From Ananas comosus (taxonomy: Eukaryota > Streptophyta > Magnoliopsida > Poales > Bromeliaceae), in the NCBI RefSeq assembly GCF_001540865.1, contig NW_017893368.1:1-64000 (forward strand): a stretch of 64,000 bases of DNA, given 5' to 3'. The translations under genes and the position numbers were made by a program. The notes under the pieces were generated by a model. That model was not told the DNA's origin. It ran no database searches and saw only the letters and a program-made list of their open reading frames with translations. Below are positions 10,956-22,443 of this stretch, in pieces (position 1 is the first letter of the stretch; each line of letters begins with the position of its first letter).

Positions 10956-12464
10956 AGGGACCGTCCCTCTGGGCGAAAACAGCCCAGTGACATCAAGTTT
11001 GAGAGATGAAAAGTTGAGGGCAAAAGTGGATTTTGTTACAATAGAGGGCTCAACAGCCCACTCCCCTCTCATTCTCTCATTTCACCCTCTCTCTCAGCTC
11101 TTTTCTCTCTTGCTCCCTCTCTCTCGTTCTGGAAAGGAAAGAAGAAGAGAATAACATGAAGTGGAGGAAGGAAAGGAAGAAGAAGACAAGGAGAGAAGAA
11201 GGAATCAAGAGAAGGCTTGGACACCTCCATTGTAAGGTACGAATTTCTAAAGCTATGAAGTTACAGTGTACATTAAATGGTTCGGTGAAGTTGTCCAGTG
11301 TAATGTAACATACCCGGATTTAAATATAAAAATAAATAAATAAATAAAAATAGTATGAGATACTATTTTGATTGGGTTTAGAGAAGTGAAATATAGATTG
11401 GAAAATGACCTGTGCTGAAATCGGAGGCGAAAACAGAAAGATTTAGATATTCTGTTAGAAACGGGACAGATAAATTAGTAGAAATATGCACTATCTCAGA
11501 AAATTAATGAAAATTGGCAGGGATGTCAGTAATATTTTATTGAGGCTAGATTTAAAGTTTCATATTTTTCTGAACCCGTAGAGTGAGAAATAAAATCCGA
11601 AGGCTATCTGAATAGAAATTACAGTTCGGCACAGTTTTCGCTGACCAACGGGTCGAAACTGAAACTAAGATATATTCTTGTTCAGTACATTAAAACCGAA
11701 TATGACTATCAAATTTGAGCTCAAACGGATACTCCGGAAGCTCCGGCGAAAGATATCAGATTTAAGTTGCTGTGGAGTGAATAGTGTTGGTGTTGACTTT
11801 AATTAGAAGCATCAGCTTCTTCTCCTTCAACCGGACCACCGCACCATGGACACCACCACCACGCAATGGAAGGGGAGAGAAACCCTCCTTTCTCTCTCTA
11901 AATATTCTTCTATCTCTCTATATCTCTCTTCTAAAAATTGGAGGTTGGTGGAGATCGGAGCTTGCGAACGCGTTGGAGGCGAACGGATCGAGCTTTCGTG
12001 CGCCGTTGGAGCGGCGTGTTTTTCGTTGCGGCGTTCACGATGGGTAAGCTTTTGGAAATTTGGCTTAATCCTTAGCTTTAAGAGTTTCTAGTAGCCCTCT
12101 AATGATCATTATTAGCATATTGCTCCATTTAATTTAGATTATTTGGAGATTATTTCATGTTAGGGCTCAAAAATGCTAATTTGAAAATATGACGGTTTGA
12201 TCTAATTTGACCTCCGTAAACCTAATTGCTAGGTAACGAAACGCGTTGGGCGAAGACGTTCGACAATCCGATGAGCGTTACAAAGTTATTAAGAAACGGA
12301 CGTTTAGGCTCGTTTCGCGCCTGCAGGGGTCCGAGACGACGTCAGTAATCTATGGAATCGGATTTGAGGCCACATCTAACAACAAGACCCCTTTTTTGGC
12401 CCGAAGACTGCGAAGCGATGACGCGTTGGGGCGCCTAATTGCAAGGGTCTCCCGACGAAACGCA

Positions 12465-12489
12465 NNNNNNNNNNNNNNNNNNNNNNNNN
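12465..12489. other. Assembly gap (25 N)
   Basis: A run of 25 Ns. The sequence right of it (12500-13250) repeats, with indels, the 765 bp left of it (11700-12464). The gap therefore separates two overlapping ends, and its real size is negative. Confidence 0.95.
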
Positions 12490-13251
12490 ATATGCACTAG
12501 AAATTATGGCTCAAACGATACTCCGGTAAGCTCCGGCGAAAGATATCAGATTAAGTTGCTTGGAGTGAATAGTGTTGGTGTTGACTTTAATTAGAAGCAT
12601 CAGCTTTCTCGCTTCAACCGACCCACCGCACACATGGACACACACCACCCACGCATGGAAGGGGAGAGAAACCCTCCTTTCTCTCTTAAATATCTCTTTA
12701 TCTCTCTATAGTCTCTCTCTAAAATTGGAGGTTGGGAGATCGATTGGCACGCGTGGAGCGACGGATCGCAGCTTTCGATCGAGCGCTGCGCCCGTTGGAG
12801 CGGCGTGTTTTTCGTTGCGGCGTTCACATTGAGGGTAAGCTTTTGGAATTTGGCTTAATCCTTAGCTTTAAGAGTTCTAGTAGCCCTTAATGATCATTAT
12901 TAGCATATTGCTCCATTTAATTTAGATTATTTGGAGATTATTTCATGTTAGGGCTCAAAAATGCTAATTTTGAAAATATGACGGTTTGATCTAATTTGAC
13001 CCTCCGTAAACCTAATTGCTAAGGTAACGAAACGCCGTTTGGCGAAGACGGTTCGACAATCCGATGAGCCGTTAAATAATTATTAAGAAAACGGACGTTT
13101 AGGCTTCTGTTTCGCGCTGCAGGGCCGAGACGACGTCGAATATATGGAATCGGATTTGAGGCACCCGTAAACAACAAACAACCCTTTTTTGCCGAAGACT
13201 GCGAAGCGATGCGCGGTTGGTGCGCTAATTGCAAGTTCCGACGAAACGAGC

Positions 13252-14322
13252 AGCACTGAATGCCGCGGGAGGCCGATTGCAAGTGTCGACGAGCAATCGG
13301 AATGCACTACAGGTGGGTTGTCTTACCGAAGCGACTAGGTCGCCTCATGTCGAAGAAAAATATGAGTTTCTAGTTGATGCATATATGGGTTAAATGCTAC
13401 ATGATGCTATAATAGGGTTAAATGCTATATGATGCATATGATGTGAAATTGGGTAATGCATATAATGTGAGAAATGTATATTACATGATAATTGCATATG
13501 ATATAATTGCATGCTAGTGGACAATGATGTTAAATGTTAAATGCGATGCCTAGTGGACAATGATGTTAAATGTTGAATATAATGCATGCAGTGGCAAGTA
13601 ATATGTTGAATGTTAAATGAATGCATAACTAAATGTTTATGAAATGCATGGAAATGTGTTGTGGGAATGCATGGGATATATATATACTAGAGGACATATA
13701 ATTGGTTGTGCTAAATGATCTATGCAAATTGGAAATATGCATGTTAACGATTCGTGACTATGTTGAGTAACATCTTCTCTTTAACCGAGCACTGGATGCC
13801 GCGGGAGGCCGATTGCAAGTGTCGACGAGCAATCGGAATGCACTAACAGGTGGGTTGTGCTTACCGAAGCGACTAGGTCGCCCTCATGTCGAAGAAAAAT
13901 ATGATTTTCTAGTTGATGCATATAATGGGTTAAATGCTACATGATGCATATAATGGGTTAAATGCTATATGATGCATATGATGTGAAGATTGGGTAAATG
14001 CATATAATGTGAGAAATGTATATTACATGATAATTGCATATGAATATAATGCATGCTAGTGGACAATGATGTTAAATGTTAAATGCATGCTAGTGGACAA
14101 TGATGTTAAATGTTGAATATAATGCATGCTAGTGGCAAGTAATATGTTGAATGTTAAATGAATGCATGAACTAAATGTTAATGAAATGCATGGAAATGAT
14201 GTTGTGGGAATGCATGGGATATATTATACTAGAGGACATATAATTGGTTGTGCTAAATGATCTATGCAAATTGGAACATATGCATGTTAACGTATTCGTG
14301 GACTATGTTGAGTAACATATGC
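13252..14322. repeat. Direct duplication of about 0.53 kb inside LTR B, probable assembly artefact
   Basis: About 13252-13770 and 13795-14322 carry the same sequence, from the ATGCCGCGGGAGG-like start to ATGTTGAGTAACAT, differing by scattered single-base indels. The unit itself is built of shorter direct repeats: 28-bp units containing GATGCATATAATGGG, and about 30-bp units containing GCATGCTAGTGGACAATG. It is unusually dense in ATGCAT and TGCATA. Confidence 0.7.
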
Positions 14323-15221
14323 TAATTAACATATGCATGTTGACTTGAGTTTAAAACTCTTGGATGATTAGAAAACTTGACATTGGAAATACAATGTAGT
14401 ATTAATATAATGATATGTTTGGTTTCCTACAATGAGATGATAAATGTGGATAAGACCTAGGTAAATGACAACCTAGAGATTGGATAAAAGTAATGCATCA
14501 AGAACACTTGAATTATGACGAGTGGCATATATGAATCTTAGTGTAGCTGAGACACTAGATTGATGAGTATAGAAACCTATTGGCTCTATGTTGATACTAT
14601 CCTTAGTTGATAGGGTGCTCCCAATTCTGAGAGATTGGATCGTGCTCACATAGCCTGTCTGCGCTTGGAGGGGTCGCTCCCCACAAGCTGTGCACTCCGG
14701 AGGTTGGTCAATAGAGGGACAGTCAGTGTGCTGTCTGGACGGTCTGTGTGCTGTCCGCAGGCGGTCTCGGGGGACAGTTCAGTGAGACTTCTCTCCTATG
14801 AGACTTTGAGATGTGAGATTAAGGGCGGCCCCTTCGGGTTAGCCAAGTGATTGGGTAACAAGCTTATGAGCTATAGTGATTGTCCTACTTGAGAGGATTT
14901 AAGGCCGAGGTGCAAGTGAGATGTCCTTCGCCTCGTGCCTGGCTTTGTGCGGTACTCCGCAGATGATTGACTCAAGACCGAGTCGGGCGGCTAGCTTTGT
15001 AAAGGTAGATGAAACCTTATGATTAAAATGGTACATGACAGAAAACCTTAAATGTCAATTGGATGAAAGTAGTAATCGATTGTATTACTAGTTGGTTGTA
15101 TAGTTGCATTATTGCATGATCTTCATATTGCATATCGCGAGGCAATGCATGGTATTGTTAGTTGCATGATCTTATTATCATATCTATCTGTTTATTGAAC
15201 TAACCTGCAGCTTGCCTCCTT

Positions 15222-15294
15222 CGGACATGTCGGTCGAGCTTTTCCCTTGGGTGGCCGTACCCATTGGGAACTATGGAGTTAGTTCTCACCCCAC
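15222..15294 (+). promoter_or_regulatory. Conserved 3'-LTR module, LTR B
   Basis: CCCATTGGGAACTATGG is followed by AGTTAGTTCTCACCCC. This is the same order as in LTRs A, C1, C2, D and E, with the first box degenerate. Confidence 0.4.
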
Positions 15295-15768
15295 GTTGCT
15301 TTTGGGGTATTACAGGTTCACACGTGAGCGGCGCGGCGGCGCGAGGCGAGGGCGTAGCTCCGTAGATAGCGCCCTACCACCGTGACCGGAGATAGCGATA
15401 CCCAAGTCAGCCAAGCTAGGGGTTGTAGAAAAGGAAAGCAAAAGGATCAAACTTGTAATAATCTTGTGATGATTGATTGTATTCGGAAGTTCAAATGTAT
15501 TTGAAAGGAAAAGAAATGTAAATAATATAAAGTGAATGAATGAATGAATGTAATAACTTAGGATGTGTTTATGTTGTTTGATACCTTCCTTATGCAATCG
15601 TTGTATGTTGAATACTGTTTCTGTTTGGAACCTGTTGTAATTGTATTGATTGCGATGCCTTGAACGTACAGGGGAGACTCTGTCCGCGGTACAGGGGAAT
15701 CCCCGGTCCGTTCGGCGCTGTCGGCGCCGCGACCTCGACCAAATAGGCGGGGCTCGCGGGCTGTGACA

Positions 15769-17536
15769 TCCATCTCCCTCTCCTCTTCTCTTTGGTGTAG
15801 CACAAGAGGTAGGCTCTTGAACCCTAGCTTCTAAACTTTGGAGTTTTGGGTTTTTATACATTGGAATGGGTCAAATGGACCCTAAGCATGCTTCTAAATA
15901 GATCAATCCCAAGAATCTAGGGATTTATTGGGTGGTTTGCTATAGGTGCAAACCTAGGGCTCCAAAATGGAGTTTTTGTGAAAGTATGAGATTTATCTCA
16001 TTTGAAGCCTTGGAAACCCTATTGTTATGTCACAAAACATGGGGGCGAAGTCAATTTTGGCATTCGGCGACCCGGCGTGAAGTTCTCAGCAAAATAGGGC
16101 CAGGTTAGCATCGATTCGGTCAAGGAAGGCTAAAGCCTTTTCGTAAAGTTCGCCGAGGATGATTTTCGAAGCCTCTACATCGAAAAAAAAGGTGGGGGGT
16201 GCCATCCCGAAGCTTTTGAACTCCTTTCTATGTCTTAGATTGCATTTAATCTCATCTCTTCATGTTGCATTGTAGGATTGCATCGTAATGCCATTCCTTA
16301 TGCTTTCTAAATGATAACCTAGTGTACTTGGAACGCTCGATGACATAGATAGGTGAGGATTGGGTCGGAACGTGGATCCTATGATGCTAAAGATAGAGAT
16401 GAACCCGATGGGGGTGTTGATGACATAGAAAGTAATGAAAATTGTCAAAGGACAAACGAGTGGCATCCAAATGTTAAATGATAACGAGTGGCATTAATGT
16501 AGTGTAATTAACACTAGAGGTCGATGGACCTAGGGATAGGTGGATCCCTTAGAAAATGCCTTGTGAACAATGAATTTAGAAAAGCTAAATAGCACTGCAT
16601 GAATGTCGGGAACCAATGATCCCGCGAGAAATGTTGACTCAAGTTGTAGAGCATCCTCCCTTGGAGAGGATTCGATTGGGTTATTGACTCTAGTTGTGGA
16701 GCATCCTCACTTGGAGAGGACTGGATTGGATTGTGGACCCTAGATGTAGGGCATCTTCACTTGGAGAGGATAGATCTAGCTCACAGTCTGTGTTTTGGAT
16801 GGTATAGCCATCCAATCCCCATATGGAGGGGATTATCGTCGATTACTCTGGAGTGTCGCGCGACTAGGACCACTTGGAGGTCCGGACCACATGGAGGTCC
16901 GGACCACATGGAGGTCCGCAGACGGTCCCGGGCTTGGGTGCACATGGAGCTCCCTCCCTACTTTGGAATTGAAGGGTGAGTTATGGGTGAGCCCTAGGGC
17001 CTCGCCACAGATTGGGTAAATGGAAAGAGTAAAGGTTTAAGAATGTCATTGAACATTGCTATTCGAACATGGATCGAATTTGTTAGCATGTAGCAAACCT
17101 TTATTATTTGATGCATGCATTCATATTCATGATTATGGACATAGTAGCATAGTTTTCCTACTATCGCATTTACAGTTTTCAGATGTATATCTATCTATCT
17201 ATCTGTTGTTACTTGTGCCCACTTGGACCTAGTGGGGAGATCGGCAGAGTCGGCGTCCGAGCCCACTGGGAACTATGAAAGATAGTTCTCACCCCACTCT
17301 ATTTCCAGTGGTAGGTACAGGGTTGCCGAGAGAAGACCGCGGCAAGGGCATCGCGCCCGACCAGTGAGACCGTGGTATTATAGTAGCTTTCCTTTTTGCA
17401 TTAGTCACCTATGTATTGAGAGAGATTCATTGTAGGTGAGGATTTTGGAGAGCCATGTATTTTGAGATGGAAAATGTATTCATTTAAAGAAAATGATGTA
17501 AATGGGAATGATGAAACTATTGTAATAGTTAGTAAA
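15769..17536 (+). mobile_element. LTR A' (plus strand), piece 2
   Basis: It begins with the right-hand TCCAT duplication of LTR B. It is the inverted counterpart of about 2640-4390 of LTR A, base-for-base alignable with mainly substitutions. It includes the stacked cctcacttggagaggat-type segments (about 16630-16780) and the conserved module (17219-17300). It is interrupted at 17537 by solo LTR D, whose target duplication GTAAA is at 17532-17536, and resumes at 28165. Confidence 0.85.
17219..17300 (+). promoter_or_regulatory. Conserved 3'-LTR module, LTR A'
   Basis: CCACTTGGACCTAGTGGGG, then GCCCACTGGGAACTATGAAAGATAGTTCTCACCCC in two parts. GAACTAT and ATAGTTC form a short stem. Confidence 0.5.
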
Positions 17537-17709
17537 TGTAATACACTGAACTTTTGCAATTTGCGGAGTTCGAGTGTGTGGAATGATAAGCGGAACCTTC
17601 CTACATGTTCTAAAGGGTTTAAAGATGTTTATGAATAAGTTCGAGCGTGATTGGATTGTCGGAGACAAGAAAGTGCATTGCTCCTGCGAATTGGGCCATT
17701 TCTGCATTG

Positions 17710-17746
17710 TGTACCGGTACAGGCATTATGCTGTACCGGTACAGCA
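17710..17746. repeat. Paired GTACCGGTAC palindromes, LTR D U3
   Basis: Two perfect 10-bp palindromes GTACCGGTAC lie about 23 bp apart, 175 bp inside the LTR. LTR F has the equivalent pair at 44055-44092. Confidence 0.85.
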
Positions 17747-18144
17747 AGCAGCAGTGGCAGCAGCTGCGGGGCAGCAGGGAGAATTTGGTCATTTCATTAC
17801 CCAAGCTTATCTACAAGCTCCCTGCTCGACCCCTGATGTTCAGATAAGCATGCTGGAGTTCAGAGAAAGCTTCTCCCACCTTCTCCCTCTTTCTCTCTCT
17901 AGGGTTTTTCTCTCTCTACGCGAAAGTCGCCGATTCGCGTCGATTGCGCGTCCCGCTTGATGTTTGCTGACTTGGAGACTTGAAATAAGCTCTTGGAACA
18001 TGGGGAGGAGGTGTTTCACTGAGTTTTTGTGAGTTTTATTCTCAGAGAAGCTGAATCTCAGCTGTAGAGAGGTAATTAATTTGATTTCTCTCTAGTTTGC
18101 GGTTTCATATCGGATTTTGAGTCATTTTGATTTTCTTGTTTCCA

Positions 18145-18401
18145 ACTGAATTAGAGCCTGTTTTCAACAGTAAAAAAGGGTTATTTAGCTATGAATTAAC
18201 CACTCTAGCTCAGAGAAAGGTTGCTTTAAAGCTGGTTAAAGGTAAATCATTTAAGATTTCTCTAGTTTGAGGNACTGAATTAGAGCCTGTTTTCAACAGT
18301 AAAAAAGGGTTATTTAGCTATGAATTAACCACTCTAGCTCAGAGAAAGGTTGCTTTAAAGCTGGTTAAAGGTAAATCATTTAAGATTTCTCTAGTTTGAG
18401 G
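18145..18401. repeat. 128-bp exact duplication joined by a single N
   Basis: 18145-18272 and 18274-18401 are identical and separated by N at 18273. This looks like two overlapping contig ends butted together. Confidence 0.9.
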
Positions 18402-20041
18402 TTTAATGTTGGAAATTGAGTTGTGTTGGTATCATTGCTCCCAGCTGAGAGAGAGAGGGGAGTCCCAGTAGCTAGAGAGGGGTTATCTAGCTGTGATTTC
18501 TGCACTTTAATTCAGGGAAAAGCTGGTTTGAGGCTTGGCAAAGGTAATTAGTTAACTAATGACTTTATTTTGAAACTATACGAAGTTTAATCAAGCAACT
18601 TGATGCAGTTTTGGAATTTTTGTTTGCAGCAGGTTTTCGAATCTATTTGAGTTGAATTAGTGACCTTGGGGGCTAGTTTAGAAGGTGTTTCAACCAGGAG
18701 TAAGCAGAATTTTCAGTTAGAAAACTGATTAAGTGAGATTCTGACTAGATTATCTAGTATATAGTGTTTTAATGCCGTTTTGGCGATTGTTCGCAGCATG
18801 GTTGCGATGGGCCTTCGGATTATCTTCGGCTGCTATTGGAGAGCCTTTAGAGGATAAACTTGAGGTACTAAAGTGAACCAAGTCAGGGATTCGAGCTACA
18901 ATCTTGTATAAGGTGAGGATTTTTCCTTAAGAATGTAATTCAGCTCTTATCTGATTTTTAATTGTTGCAAGGGGACTTAGAGACTTCAGATTCCTTGCGC
19001 TTGTTGTTCGACACGAGGCGTCGTATATCGGGTGGGTCTGACCTTCCCGAAATGGGTGAATTTCCTCTATGTCTCCTTTGATATTAGGAGTTCAAGCTAT
19101 TACATATTCCTGTAAATATATGTATAGTTCAAGGAATTAAGACATGCATTAATGTGCAGATCATATCGGAGATGATAGCATCTCTAAACAGCAATGGAAG
19201 ACTCATGATTTACTTCTTTCACATAGTCACTTGTTTGGTTACTATGCATTCATGACATTAGTAAATTGCATAAGCAAATAAGTTTGTTGTCGTCCAAGAG
19301 GAGATAACCGTGAAAATCATGAATGGATTATGTAGCTCAGTTGGGCAGCATAAGAAGAGATGTACTTGGGGTTACACTACGGAATTTTATTTTGTAAGCA
19401 TGATGGTTAAACTTTGAATACATCGTGCAGATGAACCTGCTTGGGTGTATATTCGTAGTATAGAATGAATTGTATAGAGTTGATGTGAAAAGTATTTTAT
19501 CAAGTACCTCGCTTATTGATATATAGACCAGTTGGATTCTATTTTCATCTGATAAAGTGGCCTGAACTTCATGCTATGTTATATGATCTAGTTAAGTAAC
19601 TAGAATTTAGTATTATGATATAACTTGAATGTTATACAACTGAATGTAATCTAGTCAATAACTAGATTTGGATATGATATCATACTTGTATAATCAAGTA
19701 GATGTAATTGCATAGCATTTGTTTACTCCAAGTAGTGGATATTTACATTGGACTACAGAATATGTGCCATGAGTCTTTGAGTATAACTTTAGTAAACCAC
19801 TTTCCTTATGTGTAAGGAATAGTGAGAAAACTATGAGTGAGTGACCAGGTATAGCCTGATAGAATCACTAGTACGATGTAAAGCTTAAACTTATTAAGTT
19901 ATATTAACTATTGATAGTGCATTATGTCAACAAGTAATTGATAGCAATTTATGATTTGGCACTACAGTGTCAACCTTGGGTCGAGATGAGATCCCATGAT
20001 GTCGTTGTGATATTGCATCATGGATTACAGTTTGCATTCCA

Positions 20042-20237
20042 GACAGCCTTCGGGTGGGTCTTTATACTAGACAGCCTTCGGGTGGGTCTACATACCAGAC
20101 AGCCTTCGGGTGGGTCTTCATACTAGACAGCCTTCGGGTGGGTCTTCATACCAGACAGCCTTCGGGTGGGTCTACATACCAGACAGCCTTCGGGTGGGTC
20201 TTCATACCAGACAGTCTTCGGGTGGGTCTTACAAAAT
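20042..20237 (+). repeat. 28-bp minisatellite in LTR D, 7 units
   Basis: Seven tandem units of gacagccttcgggtgggtct plus an 8-base variable end (ttatacta, acatacca, tcatacca and similar); the last unit is degenerate. The variation falls in a few fixed positions, so units have been duplicated in blocks. The ORFs running through it simply translate the repeat. Confidence 0.9.
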
Positions 20238-20574
20238 TTAAACATCGAGTAGGTAAATGAACTTATTGATGAACAAGCTAGAAAGTTGACATCTTGACAT
20301 TAGTGACAATGTGTTACACTTTTACTGGTGTAGAAAGTAATTCCAGGATATCATCAGTTATTTCAGCTGGAATGAATTATCTTACATACCATTGGGCATA
20401 TGGCTAGTTAAATTGTCACTAACCTGAATGATAGAACTTATCATGATAAACGAGTACCTACAACCTGTGGATTGGTGCATTTATATATTTACTTTGAGTA
20501 AATAGCATAATTGATTTATTTCAATACCTGTTGCATTTACTTGCTTATTTACTACTGTTATTCTTGCCACAGTT

Positions 20575-20645
20575 GACCTAGTGGTGTACTTCGCCACTCC
20601 CGGCGGCTTACCCACTGGGAACTATTGTTTAATAGTTCTCACACC
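20575..20645 (+). promoter_or_regulatory. Conserved 3'-LTR module, LTR D
   Basis: GACCTAGTGG, then CCCACTGGGAACTATTG, then AATAGTTCTCAC. It matches the module of the other long LTRs. Confidence 0.5.
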
Positions 20646-20880
20646 CTCTTTGTTGTTGTTTTCGCAGAGCCTTCCACAGCGGGAAAGGCTAGGGTTCTCG
20701 GCGAGGGGTCAGCGACTAGCTTGAGCTTCCCCGATATTAGATAGATGGAACCACTTTAGCTTTTCTAGTTCAGTACTGTATTTTATGGTGAGAATGTGTA
20801 ATGTATAATTGTTCCCACCTGTTGTAATAAGATATTGAGTTGTATAAGTTTAAACTTTTAAGTTTTTCTCTGATTACCTG

Positions 20881-21350
20881 TGTAGAATGCAGCGGAAGTT
20901 TTCAGTTCGTACCTTTTTGCGGAAGCGATTCGAGCCGGATCGGATTGATTGATTCACGTGTCCTCGGATCGTCCTTGAATGTCTTCTCACGCTCCAAACT
21001 CGCGGTGGATCGAACTACAAACGAGCGCGATCGCAAATCCACCGTGCAAGTCCCTCTAGAATAATAGGTCAATGGAGGATGTGGTTTTTTTTTTTTATTT
21101 TTCCGTTCTTTCCGTGTACATTGTTTCATGTGGGATCGCCCGTCTATTTATAAGGAATTCTAAAATCCTAATAGCATTAGAGATAAGGCCAAATCGGTTA
21201 TTATTTGTTATCCTAATATGATTAGATTTATCTCTAATTAGCTTTCCAATTTGAAAGCGAGATTAATCCTAATCCAATTAGATAACATAATATCCGTCGG
21301 ATCGAACCCGCTTATGGGCGTACCCGATTCGATTTAACCGAATGCCAACA
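20881..21350 (-). repeat. 3' LTR of Copia-1
   Basis: 470 bp, plus-strand start TGTAGAATGCAGCGG and end GAATGCCAACA. It is nearly identical to 27570-28038. Confidence 0.95.
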
Positions 21351-21362
21351 TCTCCCACTCGC
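21351..21362 (-). promoter_or_regulatory. Polypurine tract of Copia-1
   Basis: Read on the minus strand, GCGAGTGGGAGA lies immediately 5' of the LTR start TGTTGGCATTCGG. It would be the plus-strand DNA primer. Confidence 0.75.
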
Positions 21363-22443
21363 ACATGACGGGATCGATGCCATCGTAACCACTTCCTCAA
21401 CATCACACCACTATTAATTCTATTCATACAGGAAAATGAACAGTGCGACCGCCGAGTCAACCTGCATTTTGGGAGCTCTATACTAGAAACCGCATCCGGC
21501 CAGCATAGAGACATCAACCCTCAAAAAGGAAAAAATATTAGACTCGTGATGCCCTAGACCATTGAATTACATCAGGTTCAGCATCTCTAATCCCTCGAAG
21601 AGCCATGCTAACCTCTGTTGCGCACATTATGACACTATACTCATGATTGTTTCGCTATACTGAAGCGATACAACCTGTCGACAATGAGTCAAAGTGTTTT
21701 AATGTAATTCAACTAGTCTTCCTTGAGCCCTCATGCCACTGAGTTGAGAACTGATTGCTTTCCCAGCAATGCCCCGTAAAGCCGCATCACTCATAGCCGT
21801 AGGTAACATGCCAAAGTAGCAACATCAATTCTTTCACTTAATGACATAGTCAAAAGTCACTAAGGGCATCTAACATATATGGGACATCGTCTCAAAATAA
21901 TGTCCGTAAGAACTCACACGATGAGGAAGCAGGGATCCATTCACTCATCTTCTTTATTTAGTCGCCCAGCACATGTAGTATGAAATACATGCTATGACAG
22001 AGAATCCAATAAGCGTATGTCTTTCTCAATGTCATACGGATCTTAGCTCAGTCACTCCCAGAGTGTCTAGCCTGAGTTCTCCATTTGCTCGCTATCTCAA
22101 GCGTCAAACGGTGAGCTCACATCCGGCTCTCAATATGCAGGCCATACGAATCGTGGGACTTTTCGTATGCGGTCTCATTAATGACCTCATCTTGGTGCCA
22201 ACCAAGGCGGCTTCTATTAATGCCTCAATTTTCGCTCGCTCTCTACAGCGCCGAAAAGAATGATTGCCCGTGTGAGAGGGCCAATCAGCCTGTGACATAC
22301 TATCAATCAGTTTAATAACAATGCACGTGTACTAATTTTACCAAATATCTTTTCCAGAATAATAATTTGTAATTAAATAACCAAGAAATTACAAAAAAAA
22401 AATCGACTGTCTACACAATCAAATCCTACGGAGTCCAAGAGCT
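21363..22443 (-). other. 3' untranslated region of Copia-1
   Basis: About 1.1 kb of non-coding sequence between the pol stop and the polypurine tract. The same region is recognisable in Copia-2 (33709-34796) and, noisily, in Copia-3 (about 35900-37005), so it is a fixed part of the family. I see no ORF worth calling. Confidence 0.7.

Larger units (their letters stand above)
5842..11698. repeat. Noisy near-duplicate of 1-5841
   Basis: Base 5842 restarts the sequence of base 1, and the whole 5.8-kb unit follows again in the same order: protease/gag, primer site about 8249-8260, LTR A 8270-10955, LTR A' piece 10956-11230, LTR B head from 11231. Apart from the first 211 bases, which are identical, the copies differ mainly by single-base insertions and deletions every few tens of bases. 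This is the error style of raw long reads rather than of aged duplicates. The gag ORF, intact in the first copy, is shattered here. I read it as an assembly or gap-filling artefact, though a real tandem duplication sequenced poorly cannot be excluded. Confidence 0.85.
11231..15768 (+). mobile_element. Solo LTR B (plus strand) containing assembly duplications
   Basis: It starts TGTAAGGTAC after TCCAT (11226-11230), ends GGGCTGTGACA at 15768, and is followed by TCCAT at 15769-15773. The flanking 5-bp repeat and the absence of any primer site or polypurine tract mark it as a solo LTR inserted into LTR A'. The assembled span is inflated by the repeat around the 25-N gap (12465-12489) and by a second duplication (about 13252-14322); the true length is probably near 3.2 kb. 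Inside are an ATGCAT-rich AT stretch (13370-14350) and the conserved 3' module (15222-15294). Frames around 11784-12100 and 12572-12832 are not real genes. Confidence 0.8.
17537..20880 (+). mobile_element. Solo LTR D, left part (interrupted by Copia-1)
   Basis: It starts TGTAATACACTGAACTTTTG, a head shared with LTRs E and F. It resumes after Copia-1 at 28044 and ends GGGCGTGACA at 28164. GTAAA flanks it at 17532-17536 and 28165-28169, and there is no internal coding region, so it is a solo LTR of about 3.46 kb produced by LTR-LTR recombination. It contains two GTACCGGTAC palindromes (17712-17745), a CT-rich tract (17870-17920), a 128-bp assembly duplication at the N (18145-18401), the GTGGGTCTGACC segment (about 19030), a 28-bp minisatellite (20042-20237) and the conserved 3' module (20575-20645). 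Confidence 0.85.

Noticed and set aside
20042..20237. CRISPR-like array
   Set aside because: Units are head-to-tail without unique spacers, inside a plant LTR.
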